From NCBI GenBank assembly GCA_041552135.1, contig JBFELL010000011.1, forward strand, positions 1-32,786: a DNA stretch of 32,786 nt. Reading direction: 5' to 3'. The DNA comes from SZUA-186 sp041552135 (lineage in GTDB: Bacteria; Pseudomonadota; Gammaproteobacteria; UBA9214). The position numbers and the translations under genes were made by a program. Below are positions 6,769 through 14,721 of the stretch, piece by piece (position 1 is the stretch's first letter; each line of letters starts with the position of its first letter). The notes under the pieces were generated by a model, which saw only the letters and a program-made list of their open reading frames with translations, was not told the DNA's origin and made no database searches.

Positions 6769-9711
6769 ATGGCCAACGAATACAGCAGCGGACCCAACAT
6801 GCCTGGCACTCGCGCAGAGCAGGAGCTGCATGGCGATTCAGCAGGGTTCACCGAGCGCCGCTCCATGAGTCGCTGGGAATATCGTGCCGACCAGGTCCAG
6901 ATGCTGAACCAGCAGGTCCAGAACGAACTTGTAATAAGCATGCTGGTCGCTTGCATTGTGTCAGCCGTTTTCTGGAAGCTGGCGCCACCTGCCCTGCTGA
7001 TTGGCTGGACCATGGCTATCATTGTCGCCGTTGGACTGCGCTCCCTTTTCATCTCGAGCAGGGATGCCGAGGACAGTCTGGACAACATAAATGTCTGGGG
7101 CCGGCAGTATGTCACCGGCGCAGCGGTATCCGGTATCTGCTGGGGGTCGCTTGGCGTAATCGCGGCGGTATTCGGTGAACTCCCGCACCAGGTCTTCACC
7201 CTGTTTGTCCTGGCGGGAATTACCCTTACCGCCTACACTTCCATGCAATCATCGCCGTTAACCATGGCGTCGTTTCTGATACCCACGCTGTTGCCGATCA
7301 CCGCCTGGTTTTTCTTTCAGGGAGATACGCTGCAACTCGCGCTGGGTGCCATGTCGGTGGTCTACACATTGCAAATGCTGGCTTCATCGAAAAGCACCCG
7401 AAACATTCTGGCCAAATCCTTCAGTCTCGGCTCGCACAACACGGATCTTATCCGCAAGCTGGTGATCGCACGGGAAACCGCGGAACATGCCAAGGGGTCT
7501 GCAGAGAAGGCCAATTACGAGCTGCAGGAACAGATCAGGGAACGTCAGCTTGCACAGGAACGGATTCGTGCCTCGGAACAGCGCATGAGCGCAATCTTCG
7601 ACAGCATGCAGGACACCATCTACCAGACGGATGTCGACGGAATAATGCTCTGGACGACCCCGTCAATCAGTCAGTTGCTGGGGTACAAAGCCGACGAAAT
7701 GCTTGGCAGGAATATAGCTGAATTCTACGTCGACGAGGACGATCACAGCGAGTTCAGGCATGCACTAGACACCAACTACGGCCGCGTTCAGCACTTTGAA
7801 ACACGCATCAAGCACAAGGATGGCACGCCTGTCTGGATATCCGAGAACTCGCACTACAAGTACGACGGGGACGGTGCAATAGTCGGCATAGAGGGGACCA
7901 TCCGCGATATAACCGCACTGAAGCATACCGAGGAAGCCCTCTACCAGGAGAAGGAACGCGCCCAGGTAACCCTGGGCTCGATTGGTGACGGCGTCATCAC
8001 AGCCGATCTGAACGGTAATATCGAGTATATGAACAGCGTTGCGGAACAGGCCACCGGCTGGAAGCTGGAGGATGCACGCGGCAACCCGATGCTGAAGGTC
8101 CTCAAGATCGTTGATGAGAAGACACTGGAATCGCCACCCGATCCTGTCGAGACATGCCTTACTCAGGGTGCCAGCACAATGCTCGCAGGGCAGCTGCTGC
8201 TGATCCACCGACAGCGCAATCAGCGCCTTTCCATCGAGGTGAACGCCTCACCGATCCGCGATTCAAGCGCCGGCATTACCGGCGTGGTACTGGTATTCCA
8301 CGATGTCACCGAGTTGCGCGGCCTCGCCAGGAAGATGTCCTACCAGGCGACCCACGACTCTCTCACCGGGCTGATCAACCGCCGCGAGTTCGAAAACCGG
8401 ATCAAGCAGGCACTCGATAACGCACACAACTCGGATGTCAGGCATGCCCTGTGCTATGTCGATCTCGACAACTTCAAGATTGTCAACGACACCTGTGGAC
8501 ATATTGCCGGCGACGAACTTCTCAAGCAGCTCACGATCAAACTGCGCATGGAGCTTCGCGAAGCCGACACACTCGCACGCCTCGGCGGCGACGAATTCGG
8601 CATCCTGCTGGAAGGCTGCTCGATAGAACACGCCCTTGACCCGGCAGAAAACATTCGCCGGATCGTCGAAGAGTTTCGTTTTGTCTGGGACAACAAGGCA
8701 TTCCGCATTGGCGCCAGCATAGGCCTGGTCCCGATCACGTCGGACAGCGGCAATCTGACCAACGTGCTCAGCGCGGCCGACTCTGCCTGTTACGTCGCCA
8801 AGGACCAGGGACGCAACCGTGTGCACGTTTACGAACCCACTGACGAGGCAGTGGTCGAACGCCATGGCCAGATGCAATGGGTGCAGCGCATTCAGAATGT
8901 TCTAGAGGATAACCGCTTCCGCCTTTTTTTCCAGCCGATCGCCAAACTATCACCGGCCTCTGGCGAGAAAAACACTACCCATGGCGAAGTCCTTATCCGC
9001 ATGCTGGACGAGAACAACGAACTGGTCGGGCCGGGTGCATTCATTCCGTCGGCGGAGCGCTATTCGCTGATGCCGGCTGTTGACCGCTGGGTGGTTGAGA
9101 ACACCTTCAGGATGCTGGCGATGGATCTGGGTCATGTCAAAAACAGGATAAGCACCTGCTGCATAAACCTGTCCGGCCAGTCACTTTCCGATGACCGCTT
9201 CACTGACTTCCTGGTCAACCAGATCAGGGACAGCGGCGTGCCGTCGGAGGTCCTCTGTTTCGAAATCACCGAGACCGCGATGATCGCCAATCTGTGCCAT
9301 GCATCCAAGATGATTTCGATACTGCGCGACATGGGCTGCCGCTTCGCACTCGATGACTTTGGTGTCGGCCTGAGTTCCTTCAGTTACCTGAAGAACCTGG
9401 CCGTGGATTACCTCAAGCTGGACGGCTGCTTCGTCAAGAATATGGTCAACGACCCGATCGACAGGGCAATGGTCAAGGCCATCAACCAGATCGGTCACAC
9501 CATGAACATCAAGACAATTGCCGAGTTTGTCGAGGACGAGGCCACGTTGCACACCGTACACGAGATCGGTGTGGACTATGCGCAGGGCTACGTTATTGCC
9601 AAGCCGATACCGATAGAAGCCGGCCTGTACAGTGACCCGATCCAGATCGATCTGCCTGAGTATGTCGACAATGCACCGATTCAGCTGGGTGCGTGGTCCG
9701 GCAAGCGCTAG
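6769..9711 (+). CDS. membrane PAS-PAS-GGDEF-EAL protein (c-di-GMP turnover)
   Basis: A 980-residue inner-membrane signalling protein, counted from the ATG at 6769; an ATG at 6742 and a TTG at 6583 are also in frame and none has a strong Shine-Dalgarno. Order: about six transmembrane helices (residues 50-205), a coiled coil (220-270), PAS 1 (270-385), PAS 2 (390-515), GGDEF domain (525-695) and EAL domain (720-970). The cyclase motif is intact (GGDEF, residue 606), with an RxxD inhibitory site (READ) five residues before it. The phosphodiesterase signature reads EVL (residue 740) instead of EAL, but other catalytic motifs are present: FEITETA, LDDFGVGLSSFSYL, KTIAEFVED and QGYVIAKP. Both activities look possible, so net direction cannot be predicted. 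The membrane and PAS parts suggest sensing of a small ligand or redox state. It is monocistronic, convergent with tatC. Confidence 0.92.
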   Translation: MANEYSSGPNMPGTRAEQELHGDSAGFTERRSMSRWEYRADQVQMLNQQVQNELVISMLVACIVSAVFWKLAPPALLIGWTMAIIVAVGLRSLFISSRDAEDSLDNINVWGRQYVTGAAVSGICWGSLGVIAAVFGELPHQVFTLFVLAGITLTAYTSMQSSPLTMASFLIPTLLPITAWFFFQGDTLQLALGAMSVVYTLQMLASSKSTRNILAKSFSLGSHNTDLIRKLVIARETAEHAKGSAEKANYELQEQIRERQLAQERIRASEQRMSAIFDSMQDTIYQTDVDGIMLWTTPSISQLLGYKADEMLGRNIAEFYVDEDDHSEFRHALDTNYGRVQHFETRIKHKDGTPVWISENSHYKYDGDGAIVGIEGTIRDITALKHTEEALYQEKERAQVTLGSIGDGVITADLNGNIEYMNSVAEQATGWKLEDARGNPMLKVLKIVDEKTLESPPDPVETCLTQGASTMLAGQLLLIHRQRNQRLSIEVNASPIRDSSAGITGVVLVFHDVTELRGLARKMSYQATHDSLTGLINRREFENRIKQALDNAHNSDVRHALCYVDLDNFKIVNDTCGHIAGDELLKQLTIKLRMELREADTLARLGGDEFGILLEGCSIEHALDPAENIRRIVEEFRFVWDNKAFRIGASIGLVPITSDSGNLTNVLSAADSACYVAKDQGRNRVHVYEPTDEAVVERHGQMQWVQRIQNVLEDNRFRLFFQPIAKLSPASGEKNTTHGEVLIRMLDENNELVGPGAFIPSAERYSLMPAVDRWVVENTFRMLAMDLGHVKNRISTCCINLSGQSLSDDRFTDFLVNQIRDSGVPSEVLCFEITETAMIANLCHASKMISILRDMGCRFALDDFGVGLSSFSYLKNLAVDYLKLDGCFVKNMVNDPIDRAMVKAINQIGHTMNIKTIAEFVEDEATLHTVHEIGVDYAQGYVIAKPIPIEAGLYSDPIQIDLPEYVDNAPIQLGAWSGKR

Positions 9712-9875
9712 TACCGCATTGCACACCGTATATGCGCTTTCGGCTTGCACGCTGCATATAAACCCCTGACAGATCCGGTTACCGGGAACGACGGAATCAT
9801 CCCGATATTCCGGCCCGGGCTGCCCCCCCTTTGAAGGGCGCGCGACAGGGCAGATCAGTGTTATTGAACTCCCTA

Positions 9876-9925
9876 ACTAGTGCGGGACAAGGCAGGCAAT
9901 GTCCGTTTACCTTGTCCCCACTAGT
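9876..9925. repeat. imperfect long palindrome between convergent genes
   Basis: ACTAGTG + GGGACAAGG (9876-9892, with one unpaired C at 9883) pairs with CCTTGTCCCCACTAGT (9910-9925), giving a 16-bp stem with a single bulge and a loop of about 17 nt. It lies between the stop codons of the GGDEF/EAL gene (9711) and tatC (9972). No T-run follows on either strand. It could be a REP-like intergenic palindrome or a two-way transcript end. Confidence 0.6.
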
Positions 9926-9971
9926 AACGCGTCAACAGTGTTCTGCCTGGCGAGAACTCCCCGGGATCTTG

Positions 9972-10826
9972 CTAGTCATGTTTCTCTTCTGCCTCGATAC
10001 GATCCAGCTCGCTATCCATTTCCGTCTCGCTCAGCGGCTTGTAGCTATCCGGATCCTCCGCGGCATCCTGGCCGGACCTTTTCGAGACAAACCAGCCTGA
10101 AAAAAACACGCCCAGCTCGAACAGGATCAGCACCGGGACCGCGAGCAGTGTCTGGGATATGATATCGGGCGGCGTCAGCAGCATACCGATAACGAAAGCG
10201 CCGACGATGATATACGGTCGCTTCTGGCGCAGGCCGTCCTGTGTCACCATCCCTGTCCACACCAGCAACACCGTGAACACCGGCACCTCGAACGCGATAC
10301 CGAAGGCAAAAAACAGCATCAGGACAAAGTCCAGGTAACGGCTGATATCGGTCATCACCGCCACGCCTTCCGGCGCCGTGCTGGTGAAAAACGCAAATAC
10401 CAGCGGGAAGACCACGTAGTAGGCAAAAGCCGCACCGGCGTAGAACAGGATGGTGCTCGATGCAAGCAGCGGCATTACCAGACGCCGCTCGTGGCGGTAC
10501 AGCCCGGGGGCGATAAATGCCCAGAACTGGTAGAGCACAAACGGCATGGCGATAAACACCGCAACCACCAGGGTGAGCTTGAAAGGCGTCAGGAAGGGCG
10601 AGGCCACCTCGATGGCAATCATGTTGCTGCCTTCCGGCATATGCGCCATCAACGGGCCTGAAATACTGGAGAACAGCCGGTTGGCGAAAGGAATCAGGCA
10701 AAGAAATACCACGGCAACCGCCAGCACAATCCGCAGAAGGCGATCGCGCAGTTCGATCAGGTGGGAAATAAACGGTTGTTCCAGTCCCTCGCCTGACGAA
10801 GAGCTGTTATCAGGTGTGCCTGTCAT
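9972..10826 (-). CDS. tatC: Sec-independent protein translocase subunit TatC
   Basis: TatC, the six-helix inner-membrane subunit that with TatB recognises twin-arginine signal peptides of folded exported proteins. With the start at 10826 it has 284 residues, a little over the usual 250-260 because of an acidic C-terminal tail (ETEMDSELDRIEAEEKHD). Family marks are FISHLIELRDRLLR near the N-terminus, the first periplasmic loop with FANRLFSSISGPL, and GLYRHERR with the conserved Glu before helix three. An in-frame ATG at 10868 would add 14 residues; 10826 fits the family N-terminus better. Either start overlaps the end of tatB (17 nt with the preferred one), indicating translational coupling. 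It is last in the order hisI-hisE-tatA-tatB-tatC and is followed by the palindrome at 9876-9925. Confidence 0.95.
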   Translation of the reverse strand: MTGTPDNSSSSGEGLEQPFISHLIELRDRLLRIVLAVAVVFLCLIPFANRLFSSISGPLMAHMPEGSNMIAIEVASPFLTPFKLTLVVAVFIAMPFVLYQFWAFIAPGLYRHERRLVMPLLASSTILFYAGAAFAYYVVFPLVFAFFTSTAPEGVAVMTDISRYLDFVLMLFFAFGIAFEVPVFTVLLVWTGMVTQDGLRQKRPYIIVGAFVIGMLLTPPDIISQTLLAVPVLILFELGVFFSGWFVSKRSGQDAAEDPDSYKPLSETEMDSELDRIEAEEKHD

Positions 10827-11148
10827 CCTTCGCGTCGCCGGATTCTGTACCGGATAATACGGCTGCATCCTTCTTCGGGGAAGACGGCTTGTCTGGCATC
10901 AACTCGCCGGCGGCCTCGTCGATCAACTCCTCGATCTCCGGAACCGCCGTCTGCTTTTCCAGCGTCCGCCTGAGTTCGTCGGTTGCCAGTTCCTTGTCGA
11001 TGTCAGCCTTGACGGAAACCACAAAACCGCGGATCTTGCCAACCCACAAACCTGCCGTGCGGGCCACTTTCGGCAGCCGCTCCGGTCCGACGACAAGGAG
11101 GGTAATCACCGCGATGAAAATGACTTCCCAGAAACCGATATCGAACAT
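10810..11148 (-). CDS. tatB: Sec-independent protein translocase subunit TatB
   Basis: A 112-residue TatB. It has a short N-terminal membrane helix (residues 3-21, starting MFDIGFWEVIFIAV), the hinge GPERLP that separates TatB from TatA, an amphipathic helix (about 28-60) and an acidic, poorly conserved C-terminal tail. It partners TatC in the receptor complex for twin-arginine signal peptides. It starts 43 bp after tatA and its 3' end overlaps tatC. The tatA-tatB gap contains three tandem copies of a heptamer (11178-11198); no strong Shine-Dalgarno is seen immediately before its ATG. Confidence 0.93.
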   Translation of the reverse strand: MFDIGFWEVIFIAVITLLVVGPERLPKVARTAGLWVGKIRGFVVSVKADIDKELATDELRRTLEKQTAVPEIEELIDEAAGELMPDKPSSPKKDAAVLSGTESGDAKDDRHT

Positions 11149-11177
11149 GGCCTGTGCGTTGCCTGGATAAGACGTGC

Positions 11178-11198
11178 TTAAACCTTAAACCTTAAACC
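11178..11198. repeat. tandem heptamer TTAAACC x3 spanning the tatA stop codon
   Basis: Three exact head-to-tail copies of TTAAACC (plus strand; GGTTTAA on the coding strand) at 11178-11184, 11185-11191 and 11192-11198. The tatA stop codon TAA (11192-11194) lies in the copy nearest the gene; further TAA triplets follow every 7 nt in shifted frames. Confidence 0.85.
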
Positions 11199-11419
11199 TT
11201 GTCCTTGTCGCGCTCGGTGACCTCGCCGTCAATGACGCGGCCTTCCTTGCTTTCCAGCTGCTCATCCGCGCCGGCCTCTTCCTCGCCTTCCTTCATCGCC
11301 GACTTGAAGCCCTTGATGGCACCGCCAAGGTCGGAGCCCACATTGCGCAGGCGCTTGGCACCGAACAAAACCAGGACAATGGCCAGGATGATCAACAACT
11401 GCCAGATACTGATACCCAT
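11192..11419 (-). CDS. tatA: Sec-independent protein translocase subunit TatA
   Basis: A 75-residue TatA, the oligomerising pore-forming subunit of the Tat pathway. It shows the N-terminal helix (GISIWQLLIILAIVLVLF, residues 2-19), the conserved FGxxxL hinge (FGAKRL), then the amphipathic helix NVGSDLGGAIKGFKSAMKE and an acidic tail. A Shine-Dalgarno (GGAG) lies about 9 nt before the ATG. The 57-bp gap to hisE holds the dyad TTAGCATGCTAA and a TATAAA box (11439-11444, minus strand), so a separate promoter for tatABC is possible though its -35 element is poor. hisI-hisE next to tat is a gene order known from several proteobacteria. Confidence 0.95.
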   Translation of the reverse strand: MGISIWQLLIILAIVLVLFGAKRLRNVGSDLGGAIKGFKSAMKEGEEEAGADEQLESKEGRVIDGEVTERDKDKV

Positions 11420-11476
11420 AATGACTTCTCCAGGATCTTTTATACCGTCAATGTAATTATTACGTAATTTAGCATG

Positions 11477-11818
11477 CTAATTATCGCGCGCAGCCTTTTC
11501 GTCGATACCCGACAGGCCAAAGCGGCGCCCCAGTTCGTCCAGCACGTCTGCCGGGCCGAGTCCGCGTGCAGCCAGCATGACCAGCGTATGGAACCAGAGA
11601 TCCGCCGTCTCGTAGACCAGCTGCGCGTCATCGTTCCCCATGGCGGCGATCACCGTTTCGGTGGCCTCCTCGCCTACCTTTTTCAGGATGCCATCCATGC
11701 CTTTTTCATACAGGCTGGCGACATAGGAGCTTGCCGGATCGGCAGATTTGCGCTGCTCTATCACCTCTGCCAGCTTTTCCAGTGTGTCGCTCATCGCCGA
11801 ATCATCAATCGTTGCCAT
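11477..11818 (-). CDS. hisE: phosphoribosyl-ATP pyrophosphatase
   Basis: HisE hydrolyses phosphoribosyl-ATP to phosphoribosyl-AMP and pyrophosphate, the second step of histidine synthesis. The 113-residue protein is of the all-alpha NTP pyrophosphatase fold; the metal-binding signature KKVGEEATETVIAA and the downstream YETADLWFH helix are intact. The ATG at 11818 overlaps the end of hisI by 14 nt (a TATGGCAACGATTGA arrangement), implying translational coupling; an internal ATG at 11794 would give a more typical length of 105 residues. HisE and HisI are separate proteins here, not the fused HisIE of enterics. Confidence 0.95.
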   Translation of the reverse strand: MATIDDSAMSDTLEKLAEVIEQRKSADPASSYVASLYEKGMDGILKKVGEEATETVIAAMGNDDAQLVYETADLWFHTLVMLAARGLGPADVLDELGRRFGLSGIDEKAARDN

Positions 11819-12197
11819 AGATGGCCTGCGGATCCTTCAATACCGGATCGACAGCCATCCAGCGGTTGTCTTCCAGCCGCTTGTAAAAGCAGCTGCGCCG
11901 CCCGGTGTGGCAGGCGATTCCGCCACGCTGCTCCACCTGGAGCATGACCACGTCATTGTCACAGTCAAGGCGGATTTCCCTCACCACCTGTTCATGCCCC
12001 GATTCCTCGCCCTTGTGCCACAGCCTGCGGCGTGAGCGCGACCAGTAGACCGCCCTGCCCTCACGGGCGGTAAGCCGCAGCGCCTCCCGGTTCATCCAGG
12101 CCACCATCAGCAGCATGCCGTCTGCGGCATCCTGCGCAATGGCCGGTACCAGCCCGTCCGCCGTCCATTTTATTTCATCAAGCCAGTCTTCATTCAT
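11805..12197 (-). CDS. hisI: phosphoribosyl-AMP cyclohydrolase
   Basis: HisI opens the adenine ring of phosphoribosyl-AMP, the third step of histidine synthesis, as a zinc and magnesium enzyme. The 130-residue protein contains the family motifs: MLLMVAWMNREAL near the N-terminus, YWSRSRRRLWHKGEESGH in the middle, the magnesium-binding DCDND and the zinc cysteines in DCDND, IACHTGRRSC. Length is normal for the monofunctional enzyme. It is separated from hisF by about 300 bp that contain an inverted-repeat element, so hisI-hisE-tatABC may be transcribed apart from hisB-H-A-F. Confidence 0.96.
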   Translation of the reverse strand: MNEDWLDEIKWTADGLVPAIAQDAADGMLLMVAWMNREALRLTAREGRAVYWSRSRRRLWHKGEESGHEQVVREIRLDCDNDVVMLQVEQRGGIACHTGRRSCFYKRLEDNRWMAVDPVLKDPQAIYGND

Positions 12198-12216
12198 TGT
12201 CTTGGAAACATAATTA

Positions 12217-12478
12217 GCGCAGAGACGCAGAGGGTGCAGAGAAAATCAGATCCCGGAAAACCCGATCACATTCAACAGCAGGGCAAGTTACTCATCACAC
12301 TACCACACTTTACCGGAGCTGTTGCCTGATACTCTTGATATTGCAGAAAAAACCATAAAGTCATGAGGAATTAACGGGGCAGAAGCGGTCAGTAATCATG
12401 CGTTCTTCCTTACGCCCCTGGCGTCATTGCGATTGTTACGATTACGGCATTTTCCCTGCGCCCTCTGCGTCTCTGCGG
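12217..12478. repeat. inverted-repeat element between hisF and hisI
   Basis: A 30-bp arm at 12217-12246 (GCGCAGAGACGCAGAGGGTG...) is found inverted at 12449-12478 with 27 of 30 positions matching. About 200 bp lie between, with no open frame of note. The arm resembles the short GCAGAGACGCAGAGGGCGCAGAG-type repeat I know from many environmental gammaproteobacterial genomes. The arrangement looks like a non-autonomous miniature mobile element or a paired intergenic repeat. No target-site duplication was found by eye. It fills almost the whole 298-bp gap between hisI (ends at 12197) and hisF (12496). Confidence 0.75.
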
Positions 12479-12495
12479 CGGTATGTTACCGGACA

Positions 12496-13269
12496 CTATA
12501 ACCTCACCTCGATACCCCGCTCTGCCATGTGGCGCTTCGCCTCGCCCACGGTGTATTCGCCGAAGTGGAAAATGCTGGCCGCCAGCACGGCGTCCGCCCT
12601 GCCCTGCAGCACACCCTCGACCAGGTGATCGAGGTTACCCACACCACCCGAGGCAATCACCGGCACGTCCACCGCCTCGCTGATGCTGCGCGTCAGCTCG
12701 AGATCGAAGCCGTCCCGTGTGCCGTCGCGATCCATACTGGTCAGGAGAATCTCGCCGGCACCGTATTCCACCATGCGCCGCGCCCACTCGACGGCATCGA
12801 TACCGGTCGGCTTGCGGCCACCGTGGGTGAAGATCTCCCAGCGCTTCGGCTCACCCTCGCCGCTGACCTGCTTGGCATCGATGGCCACCACGATGCACTG
12901 CGAGCCGAAGCGTTCGGCGGCCTCACGCACAAACTCCGGGTTGAAAACCGCGGCCGTGTTGATGCCGACCTTGTCCGCGCCGGCATTCAGCATACGCCGT
13001 ATATCGGCGACCTCACGGATACCGCCGCCCACCGTGAGCGGAATAAACACCTCGCCGGCCACCTGCTCGACCACGTGCACCATGGTGTCGCGCTGGTCGG
13101 AACTGGCAGTGATATCGAGAAAGGTGATTTCGTCGGCACCTTCCTCGTCGTAGCGCCGGGCGACCTCGACCGGGTCACCGGCATCCCGGATATCGACGAA
13201 CTGCACGCCCTTGACGACACGACCGCCGTCGACGTCAAGGCAAGGGATGATGCGTTTCGCAAGCGCCAT
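12496..13269 (-). CDS. hisF: imidazole glycerol phosphate synthase, cyclase subunit
   Basis: HisF is the (beta-alpha)8-barrel cyclase that uses ammonia from HisH to turn PRFAR into imidazole glycerol phosphate and AICAR. The 257-residue protein starts at 13269 with ALAKRIIPCLDVDGGRVVKG; the catalytic aspartates are seen in PCLDVDGG (near residue 11) and VVAIDAKQ (near 130), and phosphate-binding glycine loops in TVGGGIRE and VIASGGVGN. Its ATG overlaps the stop codon of hisA by one base (TAATG), a coupling arrangement. It is last in the hisB-H-A-F run before the inverted-repeat element. Confidence 0.97.
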   Translation of the reverse strand: MALAKRIIPCLDVDGGRVVKGVQFVDIRDAGDPVEVARRYDEEGADEITFLDITASSDQRDTMVHVVEQVAGEVFIPLTVGGGIREVADIRRMLNAGADKVGINTAAVFNPEFVREAAERFGSQCIVVAIDAKQVSGEGEPKRWEIFTHGGRKPTGIDAVEWARRMVEYGAGEILLTSMDRDGTRDGFDLELTRSISEAVDVPVIASGGVGNLDHLVEGVLQGRADAVLAASIFHFGEYTVGEAKRHMAERGIEVRL

Positions 13270-14027
13270 TACGTCAGGCCGTTGCCGGGGGCGCCGCACA
13301 GCTCGTCAGCCAGCCGCTGTGCCTCGGCCAGGTCCAGCGTACCCTCGTAGATGGCGCGACCGGTTATAGCGCCCGTGATGCCTTCATCGGCAACTTCGCA
13401 CAGCGCCCGCACGTCATCGATGTTGGTAATGCCACCGGATGCAATCACGGGGACGTGTACGGCGCGCGCCAGCTCGACGGTGGAATCGACGTTTACACCG
13501 GACATCATGCCGTCACGACCGATATCGGTGAATACGATCGCCTCGACACCGTCCTGTTCGAAACGCATCGCCATGTCGACGGCCGAGTGGTTGGACAGTT
13601 TCGACCAGCCGTCGATGGCAACCTTGCCGTCCCTTGCATCCAGCCCGACAATAACATGGCCGGGAAACTCCAGGCAGAGGTCGTTGACGAAATGCGGCGC
13701 GCTGACGGCCTTGGTCCCGATGATGACATACTGCACACCAGCCTCCAGGTAGGCCGCAACCGTGTCCTCGTCCCGAATACCGCCACCCACCTGGATCGGC
13801 AGTTCGGGAAAGGCCTCCGCCACCGCCCGGATGGCACCGGCATTTACCGGTCTGCCCTCGAAAGCGCCGTTCAGGTCGACCATATGCAGCCGGCGCGCGC
13901 CGGCATCGACCCAGCGTCGGGCAACCTCCACCGGGTTATCGCCGAAAACGGTCTCGTCCTCCATTTTACCCTGCCGCAGGCGCACGCACTTCCCGTCCTT
14001 CATATCAATTGCAGGAATCATCAGCAT
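13269..14027 (-). CDS. hisA: ProFAR isomerase
   Basis: HisA isomerises ProFAR to PRFAR, the fourth step of histidine synthesis. The 252-residue (beta-alpha)8 barrel has the catalytic aspartates in IPAIDMKDGKCVRL and VGLDARDGKVA, and the phosphate loops QVGGGIRD and VIASGGITN typical of the HisA/HisF superfamily. The start gives the usual N-terminus, MLMIPAIDMKDG. It follows hisH with a 3-bp gap and overlaps hisF by one base, so the three genes are almost certainly co-translated from one mRNA. Confidence 0.97.
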   Translation of the reverse strand: MLMIPAIDMKDGKCVRLRQGKMEDETVFGDNPVEVARRWVDAGARRLHMVDLNGAFEGRPVNAGAIRAVAEAFPELPIQVGGGIRDEDTVAAYLEAGVQYVIIGTKAVSAPHFVNDLCLEFPGHVIVGLDARDGKVAIDGWSKLSNHSAVDMAMRFEQDGVEAIVFTDIGRDGMMSGVNVDSTVELARAVHVPVIASGGITNIDDVRALCEVADEGITGAITGRAIYEGTLDLAEAQRLADELCGAPGNGLT

Positions 14028-14030
14028 GAT

Positions 14031-14672
14031 TCAGGAACCTCCATTCCAGGCAACGAAATTGGCCAGCAGCTGCAGCCCGGCGTGCTGGCTCTTCTCGGGG
14101 TGGAACTGCACGGCAAAGATATTGCCGTGCGCCACAACCGAGGCAAACTCGACACCGTAGGGTGTTGTTGCCGCGACATCCGCCTCCCGCTGCGGCGCTG
14201 CATAGTAACTGTGCACGAAATAGAACCGGCTGCCGTCCGGGATCCCCTGCCACATGGGATGGGGATAGGCCTGCTCTACCCTGTTCCAGCCCATGTGGGG
14301 GATCTTCAACCGCTCGCCGTTCTCCTCCATCGCTGGCGGAAACCGGACAACCTCGCCCGGCACAAGACCAAGGCAATTCGTGCCGTCATTTTCCTCGCTG
14401 TGCGCCAGCAACGCCTGCATGCCCAGACAGACCCCGAGCAATGGCTTGTGGCGCGCCGCTTCCGCAACAACCCGATCAAGGCCGGTGCGCTGCAGTTCGG
14501 CCATGCAGTCACGGATCGCGCCCACACCCGGGAAGACGACCCGCTCGGCGGCCAGGATATCGTCATGATCGCTGGTTACCCGCACACGCAGCTTGCCAGC
14601 CACGTGTTCCGTGGCCTTGGCAATAGAGTGCAGGTTACCCATGCCGTAGTCGATGATTGCGATGGAAGCCAT
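14031..14672 (-). CDS. hisH: imidazole glycerol phosphate synthase, glutaminase subunit
   Basis: HisH is the class I glutamine amidotransferase that feeds ammonia to HisF. The 213-residue protein shows the triad: nucleophile Cys in GVCLGMQAL (near residue 82), and His and Glu in FHPEKSQHAG. The N-terminal IIDYGMGNLHSI and the oxyanion-region PGVGAIRDCM are also typical. It lies 49 bp after hisB and 3 bp before hisA. Confidence 0.97.
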   Translation of the reverse strand: MASIAIIDYGMGNLHSIAKATEHVAGKLRVRVTSDHDDILAAERVVFPGVGAIRDCMAELQRTGLDRVVAEAARHKPLLGVCLGMQALLAHSEENDGTNCLGLVPGEVVRFPPAMEENGERLKIPHMGWNRVEQAYPHPMWQGIPDGSRFYFVHSYYAAPQREADVAATTPYGVEFASVVAHGNIFAVQFHPEKSQHAGLQLLANFVAWNGGS

Positions 14673-14721
14673 GATGCAAAATCGGGAAGGCCGGACCGGC
14701 CCTGCCGCAAAAACGGAAGAC

